From Phycomyces blakesleeanus NRRL 1555(-) (taxonomy: Eukaryota > Mucoromycota > Mucoromycetes > Mucorales > Phycomycetaceae): a stretch of DNA of 64,000 nt. The translations under genes and the position numbers were made by a program. Below, one piece after another: positions 21,563 to 32,963 of this stretch. Position 1 is the first letter of the stretch. The number at the start of each line of letters is the position of its first letter. The notes beneath the pieces were generated by a model. That model was not told the DNA's origin, searched no databases, and saw only the letters and a program-made list of their open reading frames with translations. The stretch spans positions 1-64,000 of the forward strand of contig NW_017265162.1 in NCBI RefSeq assembly GCF_001638985.1, given 5' to 3'.

Positions 21563-23489
21563 AAAGAGATGGCAGCCGAACTTACCTGTGGCAAGTATAA
21601 CGAAATCGAACCATCATGCATAGAAAAGTCTCCATTATGATCAGGAATTAATTTCGAATGACCGCTACATAGCTCTTTGCCAAGATCTATTCAGTGATCC
21701 AGTATCTTTTATCCCATGCCTTCACACATACTGTCTTCAATGTACTAAGAATCTTTCTCGGTAAGAAAGACAATAAAGAAGAAAAAGAGAAGACGTGTGA
21801 AAATAATTGAGCTAGCTATTTGACAAAACCAAGAATATATTTAGAGCTAATTCTGAGACAAATTGTCCAATATGCCGAGAGAAAGTACAAGGCGTTAGAA
21901 AGAATTTCATGGCATCAAGTTTTTTACGAATATATCTTGAAGTTAACTTAGACATAAAGAAGATGAAAAATGAGGAATCAGGAATCTCTTCGGAGTCACC
22001 CAACGCACGTTCTACAGCAGCCATAATGGTAAGACATTTATACTTTTGTAAACATACTATCTTTTATTGATAAACGTCTTATCTTATTTGATTCATTTTA
22101 GGCAAGAACCTTCCAAGCAGTAGAATATGATCAATTTAGATGGGACAGGAAGAACTTCGCAGTGACCGACTACAAGTAATATTACCAATCTTCTATGCAC
22201 TATTACTAACCAATCGATTTTGTAGACCATGTCGTTCTTGCATCCCAAATAATCCAACGGGCTACATGTGCCCAGTACCTCTTGAAGCAGGGTACGCAAC
22301 TTCAGAGCTAAATCCAATCGGTCATTTGTTCTGTACATTCTGTCAGACATATATGCCTGCCCGGGGTACATTTGGAATGCCTGCACTAGATCAAGCGTGT
22401 ATGAATCAAACTGTTAAATGGAACATATTACCTTGCAATTTATACCTATAGAAACTATTTATATAGGTAGTTTTTGTGGCGTAGTAGCTTGTGATAGCTA
22501 CTGGGGTTGCTTTAATCATAGCCATGAAGCAAAGCTGTTTCTTCTTAAAGGTATAGTTTGATACATTAGCAGTCTCCCCTAGTATAAAACATGCTTTGAA
22601 TGTTTATTTTTATTAATCATTTATATTAGATATAGGAGATCTTGATGACTTTGAACAGATCTTTCTGACCAAAGATTCGAGTCTATCTTCTCCAGAAGAA
22701 GGATATCTCAATTTTGTCGAGATAAAATACTTAAAAGCGTACCTGAAAGATAATAAAATATCGTGGAAGGAGGCATGGAAATCTTGTACTGACATGTTTG
22801 ATAGCCAAGATTATATATGCTGTACGTAGAGTCACTAAAACATCCTTTGATAATATCTAACATTACATATTACTATAGCTGCCGCAAGCTCACTTACTCT
22901 CCCAGCCCAAGACATATGTCGCCAGATCGAGAATGCTGGAAGAGAGCACTTCACATCCATAAACGTCATAGCACCACGAGGAAATACTATTAAACGACCA
23001 CAAAAACCTCATGAACCAACCACAAAGAACATCAATAGTACACCCACATCACGTACTACATCTAATACATCAATTGGGGATCGACAAGGACGATCTCTAG
23101 TTGAGCCTGGTATTCCTCGTAACCAAGTTTCCTCCAGATTAAATGGATTTACGGATGAAAATCACCCATCTGGACACCTAATGGCATGTTACTCCTGTGC
23201 TAATGATATAACAAATGGCCAATTGTTTGGTTATTGGAAAAACATTCCTGTGGAATCTCTTCCAGGTAATAGGCTGATTAAATCACATTACTAGGATACT
23301 GACTAATTTATCATTTTAGCACACATAGGTCTTCGCGATGTATGCGAATGGGGCGAAGAATGCACTGTACAGTGGGCTGAAGATGGTGGTAATTGTATAG
23401 ATACGAATATTTTCTCTGCCAACAGCTGTACTTATATAATTGTTTTTTTAGAACATGCCAAACAATACAGCCATGTCGACCATATATAA
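21563..23489 (+). CDS. CHFR/Dma-like RING E3 ubiquitin ligase (5' part unresolved)
   Basis: The phased exons are 21563-21590, 21673-21760, 21845-22028, 22102-22175, 22226-22398, 22467-22550, 22630-22821, 22879-23265, 23320-23388 and 23452-23489. The RING reads ELTCALCQDLFSDP...PCLHTYCLQC...CPICREKV, and a GC-AG intron (21591-21672) splits the CALC pair. The downstream cysteine-rich part (CRSC, LFCTFCQ, CSFCGVVACDSYWGC, YLKAYLKDNKISWKEAW, C-terminal CEYG-like CEWGEECTVQW...HAKQYSHV) matches the CHFR C-terminal region in order. CHFR is a mitotic-stress checkpoint ubiquitin ligase; yeast Dma proteins act at the spindle checkpoint. The family normally starts with an FHA domain. An upstream exon ending at 21493 may belong, but I could not build an FHA, so the N terminus may lie further upstream or be decayed. 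Confidence 0.82.
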
Positions 23490-23649
23490 TTACGCTTTCA
23501 CTCTCAATACCCCCATTGAATCTTTTGTTATAAATATCATGTTTATTGATATTCTTAGTTTTGGTATCGCAGCAATGAATTTAATGCAAAGCACAAATAT
23601 TTTGCCAACATTTTTTTACTGCGGATTCTAATAAATAAATACAGAATCT

Positions 23650-25370
23650 TTAAAGTTCATCTCTCTCATGGTGCACGGGCTCTTGTTTCTGTTCTGGGAG
23701 AAGTTTTGAAGGTGTAAAAGGCTTGGCAACATTATCCCACTTTGAGAAGTTTATGGCTACCATGCGAGCTTGAAGCTCTTTCAGATAGGGTAGGTGTTTT
23801 TGGTAAAAATCAACGATTATCGAGTTGAAGTAGGTGTGCATGGGCGCGTTATTGAAATTACATCCATCAGGAGCAGAAATCAACTCTTCCAATAATCTAG
23901 GCTCATAAAGCTAAAACAAAAAACAAGAGTCAGGTCCTTGTTAAGGTGTTATATCCAATATTTTACTAAATTGTTTGTATATTACCTTTTCGTTTGCACT
24001 TTATACATTTTAACAGCATATAATATGTTAGTATGTGTATAATCGAAAATATCCACATGCGTTTTTTATTTACCTGACATAGTCTGTTGAAGAAGTATCG
24101 GGATAAGCTAAATAATATCCCCAAAGTTAGGTTCGTCTGTGTGTGTGTGTGGGTGTGTTTTTTTTTTACAAACTCAGACGCACCTTTAAGGCTGATTCCC
24201 CCTGTTTTCTTGCACATATAATGAAGACGATCTTTAATATCTTGAGGTTCCTGGCCAGGGACATAGGATGATTTCCAGAATACCTAACAAGACCAACACA
24301 TTATCTAGTTTATAACGGTAGGTCTTTGTCATGTAAATGTATCATTACCTCAGAGAAGTAGCTAGAGGTGTAGCCTTGTGGTTCGATGAGCTCCTCCGAA
24401 TGTGTAAATATCAGCATGCCTTTTACGCCGACGTCTACACCATCTCCCTCCCACTGAGCCATCTCTGGGTCATAATTCACCAGCTCACCCAAGGTTGGCC
24501 ATATGCGTTTAGCATCCTTTTGAGCATAAATAAAGGGGCACTATAATGTTTTTTTTAGTTATTACATACAAACTTATAAAACAATATTGAATATTTACCT
24601 CTCCTTCTTTGAAGAGATCTGTTCCCTCTGTTCTTTCTGTGTGAACCTTGCACACTTCGTCAATAGCACTTTCAATATCTTTAATAGATACTTGTTTCTC
24701 AGGAGAAGCATTCGAGGAAATATGGGTAACAATAATTTGTTTTGGGCGTGTCTGAATAAATTCAAAAAGCTGATCCGTAAAATCCCGGAAAGGCTCTCTG
24801 TTATGTAGATCTGTTTCTTGATCAATAGCAGAGCACAAGAATGTCTTTCCATTGGCTCTAATTCAGATACTTGTTAAATTTATAATTTGTTGGAATAAAG
24901 TATCTTTTACCCTTTGCATAATGATATTTCTAACAGGCGAACACCTAGATATTCTTTATATGTTTAGCTTATTGTGTTTATTAGTTAGGTTTATGTACTT
25001 GCCATCATCAAGCATCTCCGTAACAGTGCGATCCTGAGTAATAGATGGATTGTTTGATGAAGAGGTTGATTGATCTGTTGTCTGGTGGTTAAATCCAGTT
25101 GGGCTATCCAACCGATTAACGTGTGCGCCAATATAGAAGAAATAGTTTGCCGGAATATCTCTCTCTTCCGGGAACCCATTACAAGGCAATGGGTCTTCTT
25201 TTACAAGTCCATCGGTTCTATATATAAAAAGTAAGATTAAGATTCTTTTGTTTCCCGTCATGAATCGATGTAATCGGTGTTAATCCAGAAACTTACGCGT
25301 CTGTTGAAGAGGCAAGTACTTTGCATTGGAATGCAAAAGCAGCTAAGAAGACGGCATTCCAGATTTTCAT
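23650..25370 (-). CDS. PLC-like phosphodiesterase with ER-retrieval tail
   Basis: Starts at ATG 25370 with a signal peptide (MKIWNAVFLAAFAFQC). Exon 2 has LPCNGFPEERD...YFFYIGAHVNRLD, where G-A-H fits the first catalytic histidine of the PI-PLC-X-like fold. A GC-AG intron then joins MLDDG to VRLLEISLCKG. Next come FLCSAIDQETD, LFEFIQTRPKQIIVTHIS, WPTLGELV and MLIFTHSEE, the usual order in fungal PLC-like TIM-barrel proteins. The tail has CNFNNAPMHTYFNSIIVDFYQ and ends HHERDEL, a KDEL-type ER-retrieval signal. The exon between SLK and LLEEL is ambiguous: either a short AYPDTSSTDYVR exon or a readthrough to GASEF. The substrate is unknown; the role is inferred to be in the ER lumen. Convergent with the CHFR-like gene, 160 bp apart. 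Confidence 0.75.
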
Positions 25371-25996
25371 GATGACAACGAATGATTTTAAGCTTCAACA
25401 CCCGAGATTGACAATAAATTGCTGTAATTTGAATACAAGCAAACTAGCACTGTTTAAAAATAATTTTAAGTTGAAGCCAATTAGCTCTTATTTCTTTTTT
25501 TGAAAAAGCAGGGTTCGTTTAAAAACCTGTAAATAATTCAGAAGCAAGCTTGATATATTAGTCACTATCTAATTTACGGACCAGGCTTGATAAATTATCT
25601 ACACATTACCGTATTTTTTCATAAAGAAAATAAAAATAGAGACTTTGTGTCTAAAAGGCCATAGTAATCTTTAATGTTTATATTAACGGCAACATTATAC
25701 TGTTTTTTTCGCTAATAGCCCCCAGACTGCTAATATGTTATGCATCATTAATGAAAGTAAAGTAATGAAACTATATCACTAACTATTTTATTGTACATAA
25801 AAATAAACTTTGTCTGGACTCAATACGCACTGTGAAAATAAAAATTTAATGGATTATTTAATGCATACTTACTCCAAGTATTATATAGGCTAATTTTATT
25901 GTATTTACAAAGAATATATTCCGGTTTTAAGCTTTAGGTATTGAAGCATATATTCATAATCCTGTCAACAATCAAATATAAGAATATGCAATTTAT
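25371..25996. other. Intergenic, nothing recognised
   Basis: AT-rich sequence upstream of the PLC-like start and downstream of the HAUS6 stop. It should contain the PLC-like gene's promoter. No element other than weak AT tracts is visible. Confidence 0.4.
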
Positions 25997-28543
25997 TTAG
26001 TCACTATGATAAAACTGAGAGGGCTGGCTTTCACCTAAAACAAGACAAAACAAAAATACAACGTTTTAATACCCAATAATAACACAAGTAAATTCTCAAG
26101 CTACATACCAAAGATATCAGGCGCATCCTCTTCAGCATAGCTATAACTTCCCCGTGAAGACATTTGGTGAACAGGGGTATGTTCAAATAGATGAGCGAAT
26201 TGTTGATTATCTGGATTATCGTGCGAAGAAAGACGTATAGGAGATTGATATCTAGAAGTCTGATCCATCGTCTGTTTTCTTGAGTCTTCGGTAAAGTTTT
26301 TCTCTGTGAATAAATCTCCCCATATATCGTCCTTTTGTGTAGATTCGTGTTGATTTATAGACCGGTCAGCCAAATAGTGCCCCTCCTTGTTTAGACCCCT
26401 CGACACAGTATCTAAAGATCGGTTTCGTGTTGGAGAATCCATATAATGTGAAATGCTCTTTCGTTTCGGGCCTATTTCTTGACTAGAAGCCTCACGACTA
26501 TGCTCCATGCTAGACTGATTTGAGAACTGTTGAGCTGCATGTACATAAGTTGGCGAATCGTTTTCCAGGATAGATGCATCAGGGGGATTAGTAGTTCGGT
26601 GCTCAAAAGAACGGCGACGACGCTTGTGCCATTCACGATAAGGGCTTTGTAGTTTTTGAGTTGGGGTAGTTTTCTGAATCTTTTGGTTAGATGAACCCCC
26701 AACATCTAACTGATCGGTAGGTTGTCGGTTTCTTTTGTGTGTAAAAGAATGATGGCTGGTTCGGTGCCATTCACGATAAGGGCTTGGACTTTGATCTTTA
26801 TGAATAGGCGTCCTTTGTCTTTGAAAGTTTTCAATTACATCCGTAGCAATTGCAGCATGAATAGGTGAAAGATTTGAAGAAAAAGGAGAAATATCATCCT
26901 GACTTTTTTGATAATGACCTGGTGTATTTTTATGATAGACCCAATCCGATGAAGTTGTAGCAGGTCTAACTTGCTGTTTATCAGGTGTTTTATATACTGT
27001 ATCATGTTCTGGGTATAATTCCGGTGTTATTTCTCGGTTATAAATGTTTGCATTGTTTTCAGTTATAAATGAGGTACTACTTGGTGGGTTGTTTTTGTCC
27101 GTAAGAGTATCATATCCCTTTGTACTGTTGAGAGAAGTATTTTTTGAAGATTGCTCTTTTAGTTTCTGTTCTCTGGTTTCGTTTGATATGATATCTAATA
27201 CATTCCGCTTGACAAGATCAACGGCCTCAGATTCATTGGGTACTTATATCGATAGTAATATTTAGTCACTCTAAAATTCCTACCCAAAAATCCGCTTATT
27301 ACCTGATGTGATCTCTGGCAGAACAAATCCTATATTATCTTCTTTTTCTTCAGGTAATTGTTCCCTAAGGCGCGAGTAAAGACTTGCCCACTGTTCTTTG
27401 TACTGGTTTGCTCTAAAGTTATACGATAGATGTTTAGTTACCTTTTTTGTGTATAAATAATTATATATAAATGTAAATTTCATATTATTACCTAGTAACT
27501 ATAACAGGATTATTGGAAACAGCGTCTGAAATATCCTCGTTCTTTGCACGGAGTGTATCAAGTATGTTCTTTAATCTGTCACGAATATTTTGCGCATTCA
27601 TTTGCTGGGGTAGTGCTGTTGATCCCGTGCTTGGATAATTCGGGTTTTCTTCTGAAGTATCAGAGTTATCTCGATCACCTGCCATTAGAAGAAGACGGTC
27701 GATAAAAGAAAGAAATGGGCAGATGGTTTTTGTTTTTGTTGATGTTTATTTTGTTTACTTTGAGAGTTTAGATTATTTGCGATGAATTTGGCTGACTTCT
27801 CCCATTGTTCATGATATGTCTTCATTTTATTGACTTGAGCTGTCAATTTAGAAGCATAATTACCGAGCAGATCCTGTATTTGGATCAATTATGTAATTTA
27901 AGTGTCACATTCTCTTATATATATTTTATGAACTATTGAAGGCTTACTTGAAGTGAGTTTGTGGCAGAATCCAAGGACTGTACATAAGGGATATGGTTAA
28001 TATTCATGGGGATTCCGTCTATCTCATCTAAAAGGAAAAAGATTGGGATGGTTTAGAGAAATACAATTAACTATAGATACTTTGGATACGATCATGTTCC
28101 ATACTTAACAGGGGAGAATTAGGGAGGATTTCACGATCAATAGTACGCTGCAAGACATGTGTGGAAAATGCCAACATAATAGTATTCATATGCTCCCCAC
28201 GACAATCCTCGAAATAGCTTCGTCTGAGAACTACTGGGCCCAAAAGACAGTTGTCGCGTTTGAGCTGTTCCAGCCATCGATAAGCTGCTGCTCGGTATTC
28301 GCGAGAATGGCGTTTATAGTCTGTAATTGGCCAGCAGTCTCTAAAGGTTTTTTTGGTCTGGATGGGATCAAGCTTAGAGAAAAGGAAATGACTGGTGATT
28401 TCGAAAGCTTTGTTGTTATCTGCATTCCGAGTGAACATGTCATTGCCGAACCGAATGTTAGAGAAAATTCCTGTCGCATACACCTCAGGATCAAATCCAA
28501 GAATTTTAAGATTAGCTAAAAAGCTATCGGCCACTGAGCTCAT
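25997..28543 (-). CDS. HAUS6: HAUS augmin-like complex subunit 6
   Basis: The phased exons 28543-28081, 28027-27948, 27873-27759, 27678-27492, 27412-27303, 27242-26109 and 26034-25997 encode 708 residues. The N terminus (about residues 8-150) matches the HAUS6 N-terminal domain: LKILGFDPEVY, KAFEITSHFLFSKLDP, FRDCWPI, YRAAAYRWLEQLKRDNC and LAFSTHVLQRTI. The middle is helical and charged (TAQVNKMKTYHEQWEKSAKF, NIRDRLKNILDTLRAKNED). The last 400 residues are disordered, with a duplicated SPYREWHK/R motif. Augmin recruits gamma-tubulin to existing microtubules for branching nucleation in the spindle. Subunit 6 is the known gamma-tubulin-recruiting arm in animals. The final exon is supported by a GTATGT donor and phase; without it the protein stops after DIFGM. 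Confidence 0.85.
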
Positions 28544-28834
28544 GATGTGAATTTAAGACAAGATCGATTAATTCGATCTAGACAATAAACTTAAAGACAC
28601 TGCTCATTTTATTGAATTTTCTCTAATCGCGCAATTTATTTAAGATTATGCGGTCAAATGTCGTCACAAGATATAAAGTCATGGCTTTGTCAATTTTGTT
28701 GAGTTAAAGTAATACGAGATCTATTAATTATATATACGAAAGAAGTTTGTATAAGTATATATTTGTACAAGAGATAAAAGTAAATATTGGCAAATAAAGG
28801 CATATGTCGAATGACTTGGGTTTATTATAGACAT
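28544..28834. other. Short tandem intergenic region
   Basis: This 291-bp AT-rich spacer must hold the SMU1 3' end and the HAUS6 promoter, both on the minus strand. No distinct motif was recognised. Confidence 0.4.
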
Positions 28835-30893
28835 TTATGCTTTCAAAAGATAAATATTTCCTGCGTCGTCATTGGAGGCGAGCACGTTAGAGAAAGGATG
28901 GCCAGCTAGTCCAATTGCCTCGGTATCAGCAATTTTGAGATTTCCTACCAAAATCCCTGTTGATGCATTGAAGCAATACAATTCATAATCTTCACCTAGA
29001 CCATACACAAGTTCTCCTTGGGGTGATATCGCAGCAGCAACAAAATCAGAACCAGACTTTATGTTATGAGAAAATCTCTTGCTAATCGTCCCATCTCCAC
29101 ATAGTATAGAGAGTGTATTGCTCTTGTTGCAAATCAGAACTTGGTCTGTAACGTTTGGTAATAAGACTAAGGATTGTACTGCTAAGAGTGGGTGGTTTGT
29201 TGATCCGCATTCAATGGTGTGAAGACAGGTTTCTGTATCAATATTCCAAACCTATCTCTCTTTTTATTAGTCACCTACACCAAGTTATGTTTATCTTAAA
29301 AACACAGAGGTAGTTCACATATCTCTTTCTTTTTTGTTTTTTTTTACCTTGACAGTACCATCACTGCTTCCGCTGAATATATGCAAATTGTCGGTTGAAT
29401 ATAGTACTGAATTTACAAAAGAAGTGTGCCCCTTGAACTCTTTTAATGCCTTCCCTGACCGGGTGCCATGGATCTTTATGGTTTGATCATAACTTCCACT
29501 TAATATTTGGCTCCCATCCTTATTGAAGCAGACTGAGGTAACACCTTGGCTGTGAGCAGGAGAAAATCGGCGTTGACAATAGCCTGATTGTACTTTCCAT
29601 ATCTAATAGAATATTAATGGATGATACAATATAGAAAGATGTACATTTATATATAATCTTACTGCAATCTTTCCATCTGTAGATCCAGATGCCAATAATT
29701 CAGTATCTTTACTAAAGTTGAGGCAAATTACAGATTCATCCATAGCCATAAGAGAATTCTATAAAGTATATATATATATATTAAAATGATTATTTCACAA
29801 AACAAAATCATGCTTCCAATAAGGTCTTACTTCTGCTTGATATTTAAGATCTTTGCGCAATTTTCCGTTTAGATAATTCCAAATCTCAATAAATCCATCA
29901 ACAGATCCAGTAACAAGATATTGACCATTAGGAGAAAATGCAGTGCATTCAGCATATGTCCCGGTGCCTGGAAACTATATATCGAAGAATAAGAAACAAT
30001 TCATTAAAACAAACGGAGTGGATTATTATTATATCACACACCTTAATCTTGCTGTATTGCTTTGAGGCAAATGCATCTTCCTGTTCTGTTTGGATAGTTG
30101 CCGAATCTTTAAAAGCGTCAAATTCTGTTCCAGGCGGCAGAAGTCCCTGGTGTTGCTGCCATTTTGCACATTGATCTAACAACGACAACAGGCGAGAAGG
30201 CTGAACCACAGTAACCTCATCGGTTAATGCTATTGGAAAAATAAGATTAAGACCTTCTTGACTAACATACAAAATATGCTCTATATATAGACAATACCCT
30301 GTGCAATTATTTGTCGTCTCTTCTCTTTAGTCATTCCATGCGGATACGCGTCTTTGGTATCAAAGATAGTGCGTGACATGACGTGTTCCAAGTGAAGATA
30401 ACGTTCGGGATGTTGGTTCTTCAATATTTCCATTGGTTCGGTTTGTCTTAAAAGTGTTCTTGCAGCACTAATCTCGCGCATCTCGACCAGCTCAAGGACT
30501 ACCTAAAGTCAAGTACAAGCAATTTGCGTTAAAACAAACTTCGGGTGGTTTATATATGTTTTTATGCAATATGTTTTTGTATTAAAAAAAAAGGTTACCT
30601 GCTCGTAGAGATCTAATAGTTTTCTGGGTGCGATCTTTAATTTCGCTACTTGCTTCAGTACAGTATCCCAGCGACCTTGAACAATGTCTTGTACAAATGC
30701 ATCCTTGCTGTCCATTGTGTTTAGTGTAATTGATGTCTCTTCCTCGAGTGTAGAAAGTGCATGATCAAACTTGTTCTCTTTTAAGAACTGAAGAATGAGT
30801 CGAATGACGCTGTTATTCTTATGAGTGAGGTTAATGTACAAATATTTCCTTTATTAATCTTGCTTACTCTTCTGATTCGATTTCAATGGACAT
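28835..30893 (-). CDS. SMU1: SMU1-like WD40 splicing factor
   Basis: ATG 30893 gives MSIEIESE, then an intron, then [19 protein letters not shown] (LisH), [18 protein letters not shown] and [15 protein letters not shown] (CTLH). [55 protein letters not shown] (split across text here) and seven WD40-type repeats follow, each on its own exon or two. The protein ends [22 protein letters not shown]. Order and spacing match metazoan SMU1 from end to end. SMU1 is a spliceosomal B-complex protein that works with RED to activate the spliceosome; it is nuclear. Introns interrupt nearly every WD repeat. It is transcribed divergently from ORC2. Confidence 0.93.
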
Positions 30894-31013
30894 TATTAGC
30901 GTCTTTTGAAATCGATGCTTTCAAAGTTTAGAAAAAAAAATTACAAAAAAATGGAATAACCAAAAGTCGGGATAAATGTCAGGCCCGCGTCACAGAAGAC
31001 CTTCTCTTTCGCC
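30894..31013. promoter_or_regulatory. Bidirectional promoter between SMU1 and ORC2
   Basis: Only 120 bp separate the two start codons, which point away from each other. The spacer has an A-rich tract (AAAAAAAAATTACAAAAAA near 30930-30950) of the type that excludes nucleosomes, and no TATA box in either direction. Shared regulation of the two essential genes is inferred from distance alone. Confidence 0.6.
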
Positions 31014-32744
31014 ATGAAAACCATTATCCAAACCAACGAGGACATTCCTGTTCACATTCCATGCGTTGTCGATGCTGAATCAGCTAAAGCTGAAGAGCTT
31101 TTGGCCAGCCTTATTAAGCCCAGGAAAATTACACGACGTACCAATACGGCAGTAGATCTCGGTTTGACAGTTGAAACACCCATCAAAAGCAAAGGTCAGA
31201 AGAAAGAAGTGGATGTTGCCACTGAATTGTCACAGAATCAACAAGACCTCGTGCGATCCCAAAGTAATCTACAGCCGAACAGGCCAAGCCGAACAGAAAG
31301 CGCACTTGGTGGAGTAGAATGTAGTGACGATGATGAAGATTCTATGATGATTGATCAAGACAATACACAAAAGGATTCGAATGGCAAAGAAATTTATAGC
31401 TTTGGTTTAAAGAATAAGTCGACAAAATCTATGATGAAGAGAGCTGGTGCTGATATAGGACAAGGTACATTGTCCGGCTCGTTAGCTAAGAGAGCACAAT
31501 CCAATTCTACAAAAGCAAACGCTGAAAACCACGATAATCGCGTACGTATTCGGAAACAAATGGAATCTCTCAAAGACGATGCGAACAGCGATGAAGACAT
31601 AGATGATGCAGAAGAGGAAGAAGATAAGGACAATATGGATATAGAAGAGGAAGATGATGAAGATGATGAAGATTCGGGTGGAAGACTTCGAAGCAAACAG
31701 GACAATTCTGAAGCAGGCTATGATCGCTATTTCCAGGATCTTCAAACTTCAGCAAAAACATCTAACAACACTTTATCCAAACTTGCTGTTCTTAATCCGA
31801 AAGAATTCAACGACATTCTGGCTTCAGCACCAAAAAAGCATGATATTGAGATCAAAAGACTATTGAATGCCCACCGTTCTTATTTCTCACAGTGGGTCTT
31901 TGAGCTTCACTCTGGCTTCAACCTCATCTTCTACGGTTATGGGTCCAAGCGACGTCTATTAAACGACTTTGCCCAGTCTTCTCTATCAAATGGACCACTC
32001 ATTGTAATCAATGGCTTTTTCCCTTCAATTAATATCAAAGATATTTTGCTCAAAATCACTTCCGGTGCCCTAAATATCACTTGCTCGACAGGGCAAGTTC
32101 TGGAACATGCAGCTGTTATATGCGATTACTTTTCAGATGATGAGAGAGAGTTTGATCATCTCTACTTGGTAATTCACAACCTGGATGGTGCGAACCTGCG
32201 CAATGAACGTGCACAGACAGTCTTGTCTATGCTTGCAAATTCGCCAAACATTCACTTGATTGCTTCTGTTGACCATATCAATGCTGGCTTGCTGTGGGAT
32301 AATGTCAAGGCAAGTCGCTTCAACTGGATTTGGCACGATGGAACTACGTATGATGATTACCTGGTTGAAACAAGTTTTGAGAACTCGTTGCTAATGCGTT
32401 CGGGAGAAATGGGTGGTGTAAGGGGTGTCCAATATGTTTTGACTTCACTCACCAGCAATGGTCGTGGAGTGTTCCGAGTTCTGGCCGAACACCAGCTAGT
32501 AGAAATGGAGATGTCTTCTTCTGATGGTTCTGACAACTCAGCATTGGGGTTACCTTACAACAAATACTATCAACTGTGTCGAGAAGGTTTCTATGTGTCA
32601 AGTGATGCAAGCTTACGTTCACAATTGACCGAATTTAAGGATCACAAAATTATTCACACAAAAAGATTACCAGATGGTACAGAAGTATTTTATATACCTC
32701 TTGATAAGGCGACTCTTACCAGTATTGTAGAGAACATGGCATAG
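31014..32744 (+). CDS. ORC2: Origin recognition complex subunit 2
   Basis: Intronless, 576 residues. The N-terminal half is disordered and acidic (DDEDSMMIDQD near residue 105; a D/E-rich run at about residues 195-225). The C-terminal half from about residue 250 matches ORC2: LLNAHRSYFSQWVFELHSGF (split here), NLIFYGYGSKRRLLNDFA, PLIVINGFFPSINIKDIL, VIHNLDGANLRNERAQ, SVDHINAGLLWD and NWIWHDGTTYDDY. ORC2 has an AAA-like fold without ATPase activity and a winged helix at the C terminus (FYVSSDASLRSQLTEFKDHK region). It acts in the nucleus to mark replication origins. The length is normal for fungi. Confidence 0.96.
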   Translation: MKTIIQTNEDIPVHIPCVVDAESAKAEELLASLIKPRKITRRTNTAVDLGLTVETPIKSKGQKKEVDVATELSQNQQDLVRSQSNLQPNRPSRTESALGGVECSDDDEDSMMIDQDNTQKDSNGKEIYSFGLKNKSTKSMMKRAGADIGQGTLSGSLAKRAQSNSTKANAENHDNRVRIRKQMESLKDDANSDEDIDDAEEEEDKDNMDIEEEDDEDDEDSGGRLRSKQDNSEAGYDRYFQDLQTSAKTSNNTLSKLAVLNPKEFNDILASAPKKHDIEIKRLLNAHRSYFSQWVFELHSGFNLIFYGYGSKRRLLNDFAQSSLSNGPLIVINGFFPSINIKDILLKITSGALNITCSTGQVLEHAAVICDYFSDDEREFDHLYLVIHNLDGANLRNERAQTVLSMLANSPNIHLIASVDHINAGLLWDNVKASRFNWIWHDGTTYDDYLVETSFENSLLMRSGEMGGVRGVQYVLTSLTSNGRGVFRVLAEHQLVEMEMSSSDGSDNSALGLPYNKYYQLCREGFYVSSDASLRSQLTEFKDHKIIHTKRLPDGTEVFYIPLDKATLTSIVENMA

Positions 32745-32963
32745 ATAATTCCATTGAATGTATATAGAAAGATAAAAAGAAGATACGTCCTATAAATGTC
32801 TACTTGATAACCATATAAATAATTTATTCGAGACCTTGTTATGCTCGTTTTCCCCTATAATATATAAACCAAAATGCCATAAAATAATAAAGAAACTAAG
32901 AAGAAAGAATACACATATAAAAAGAATATTGCCGAATAAACCCAAAGACAAGTCCATGTAGAA

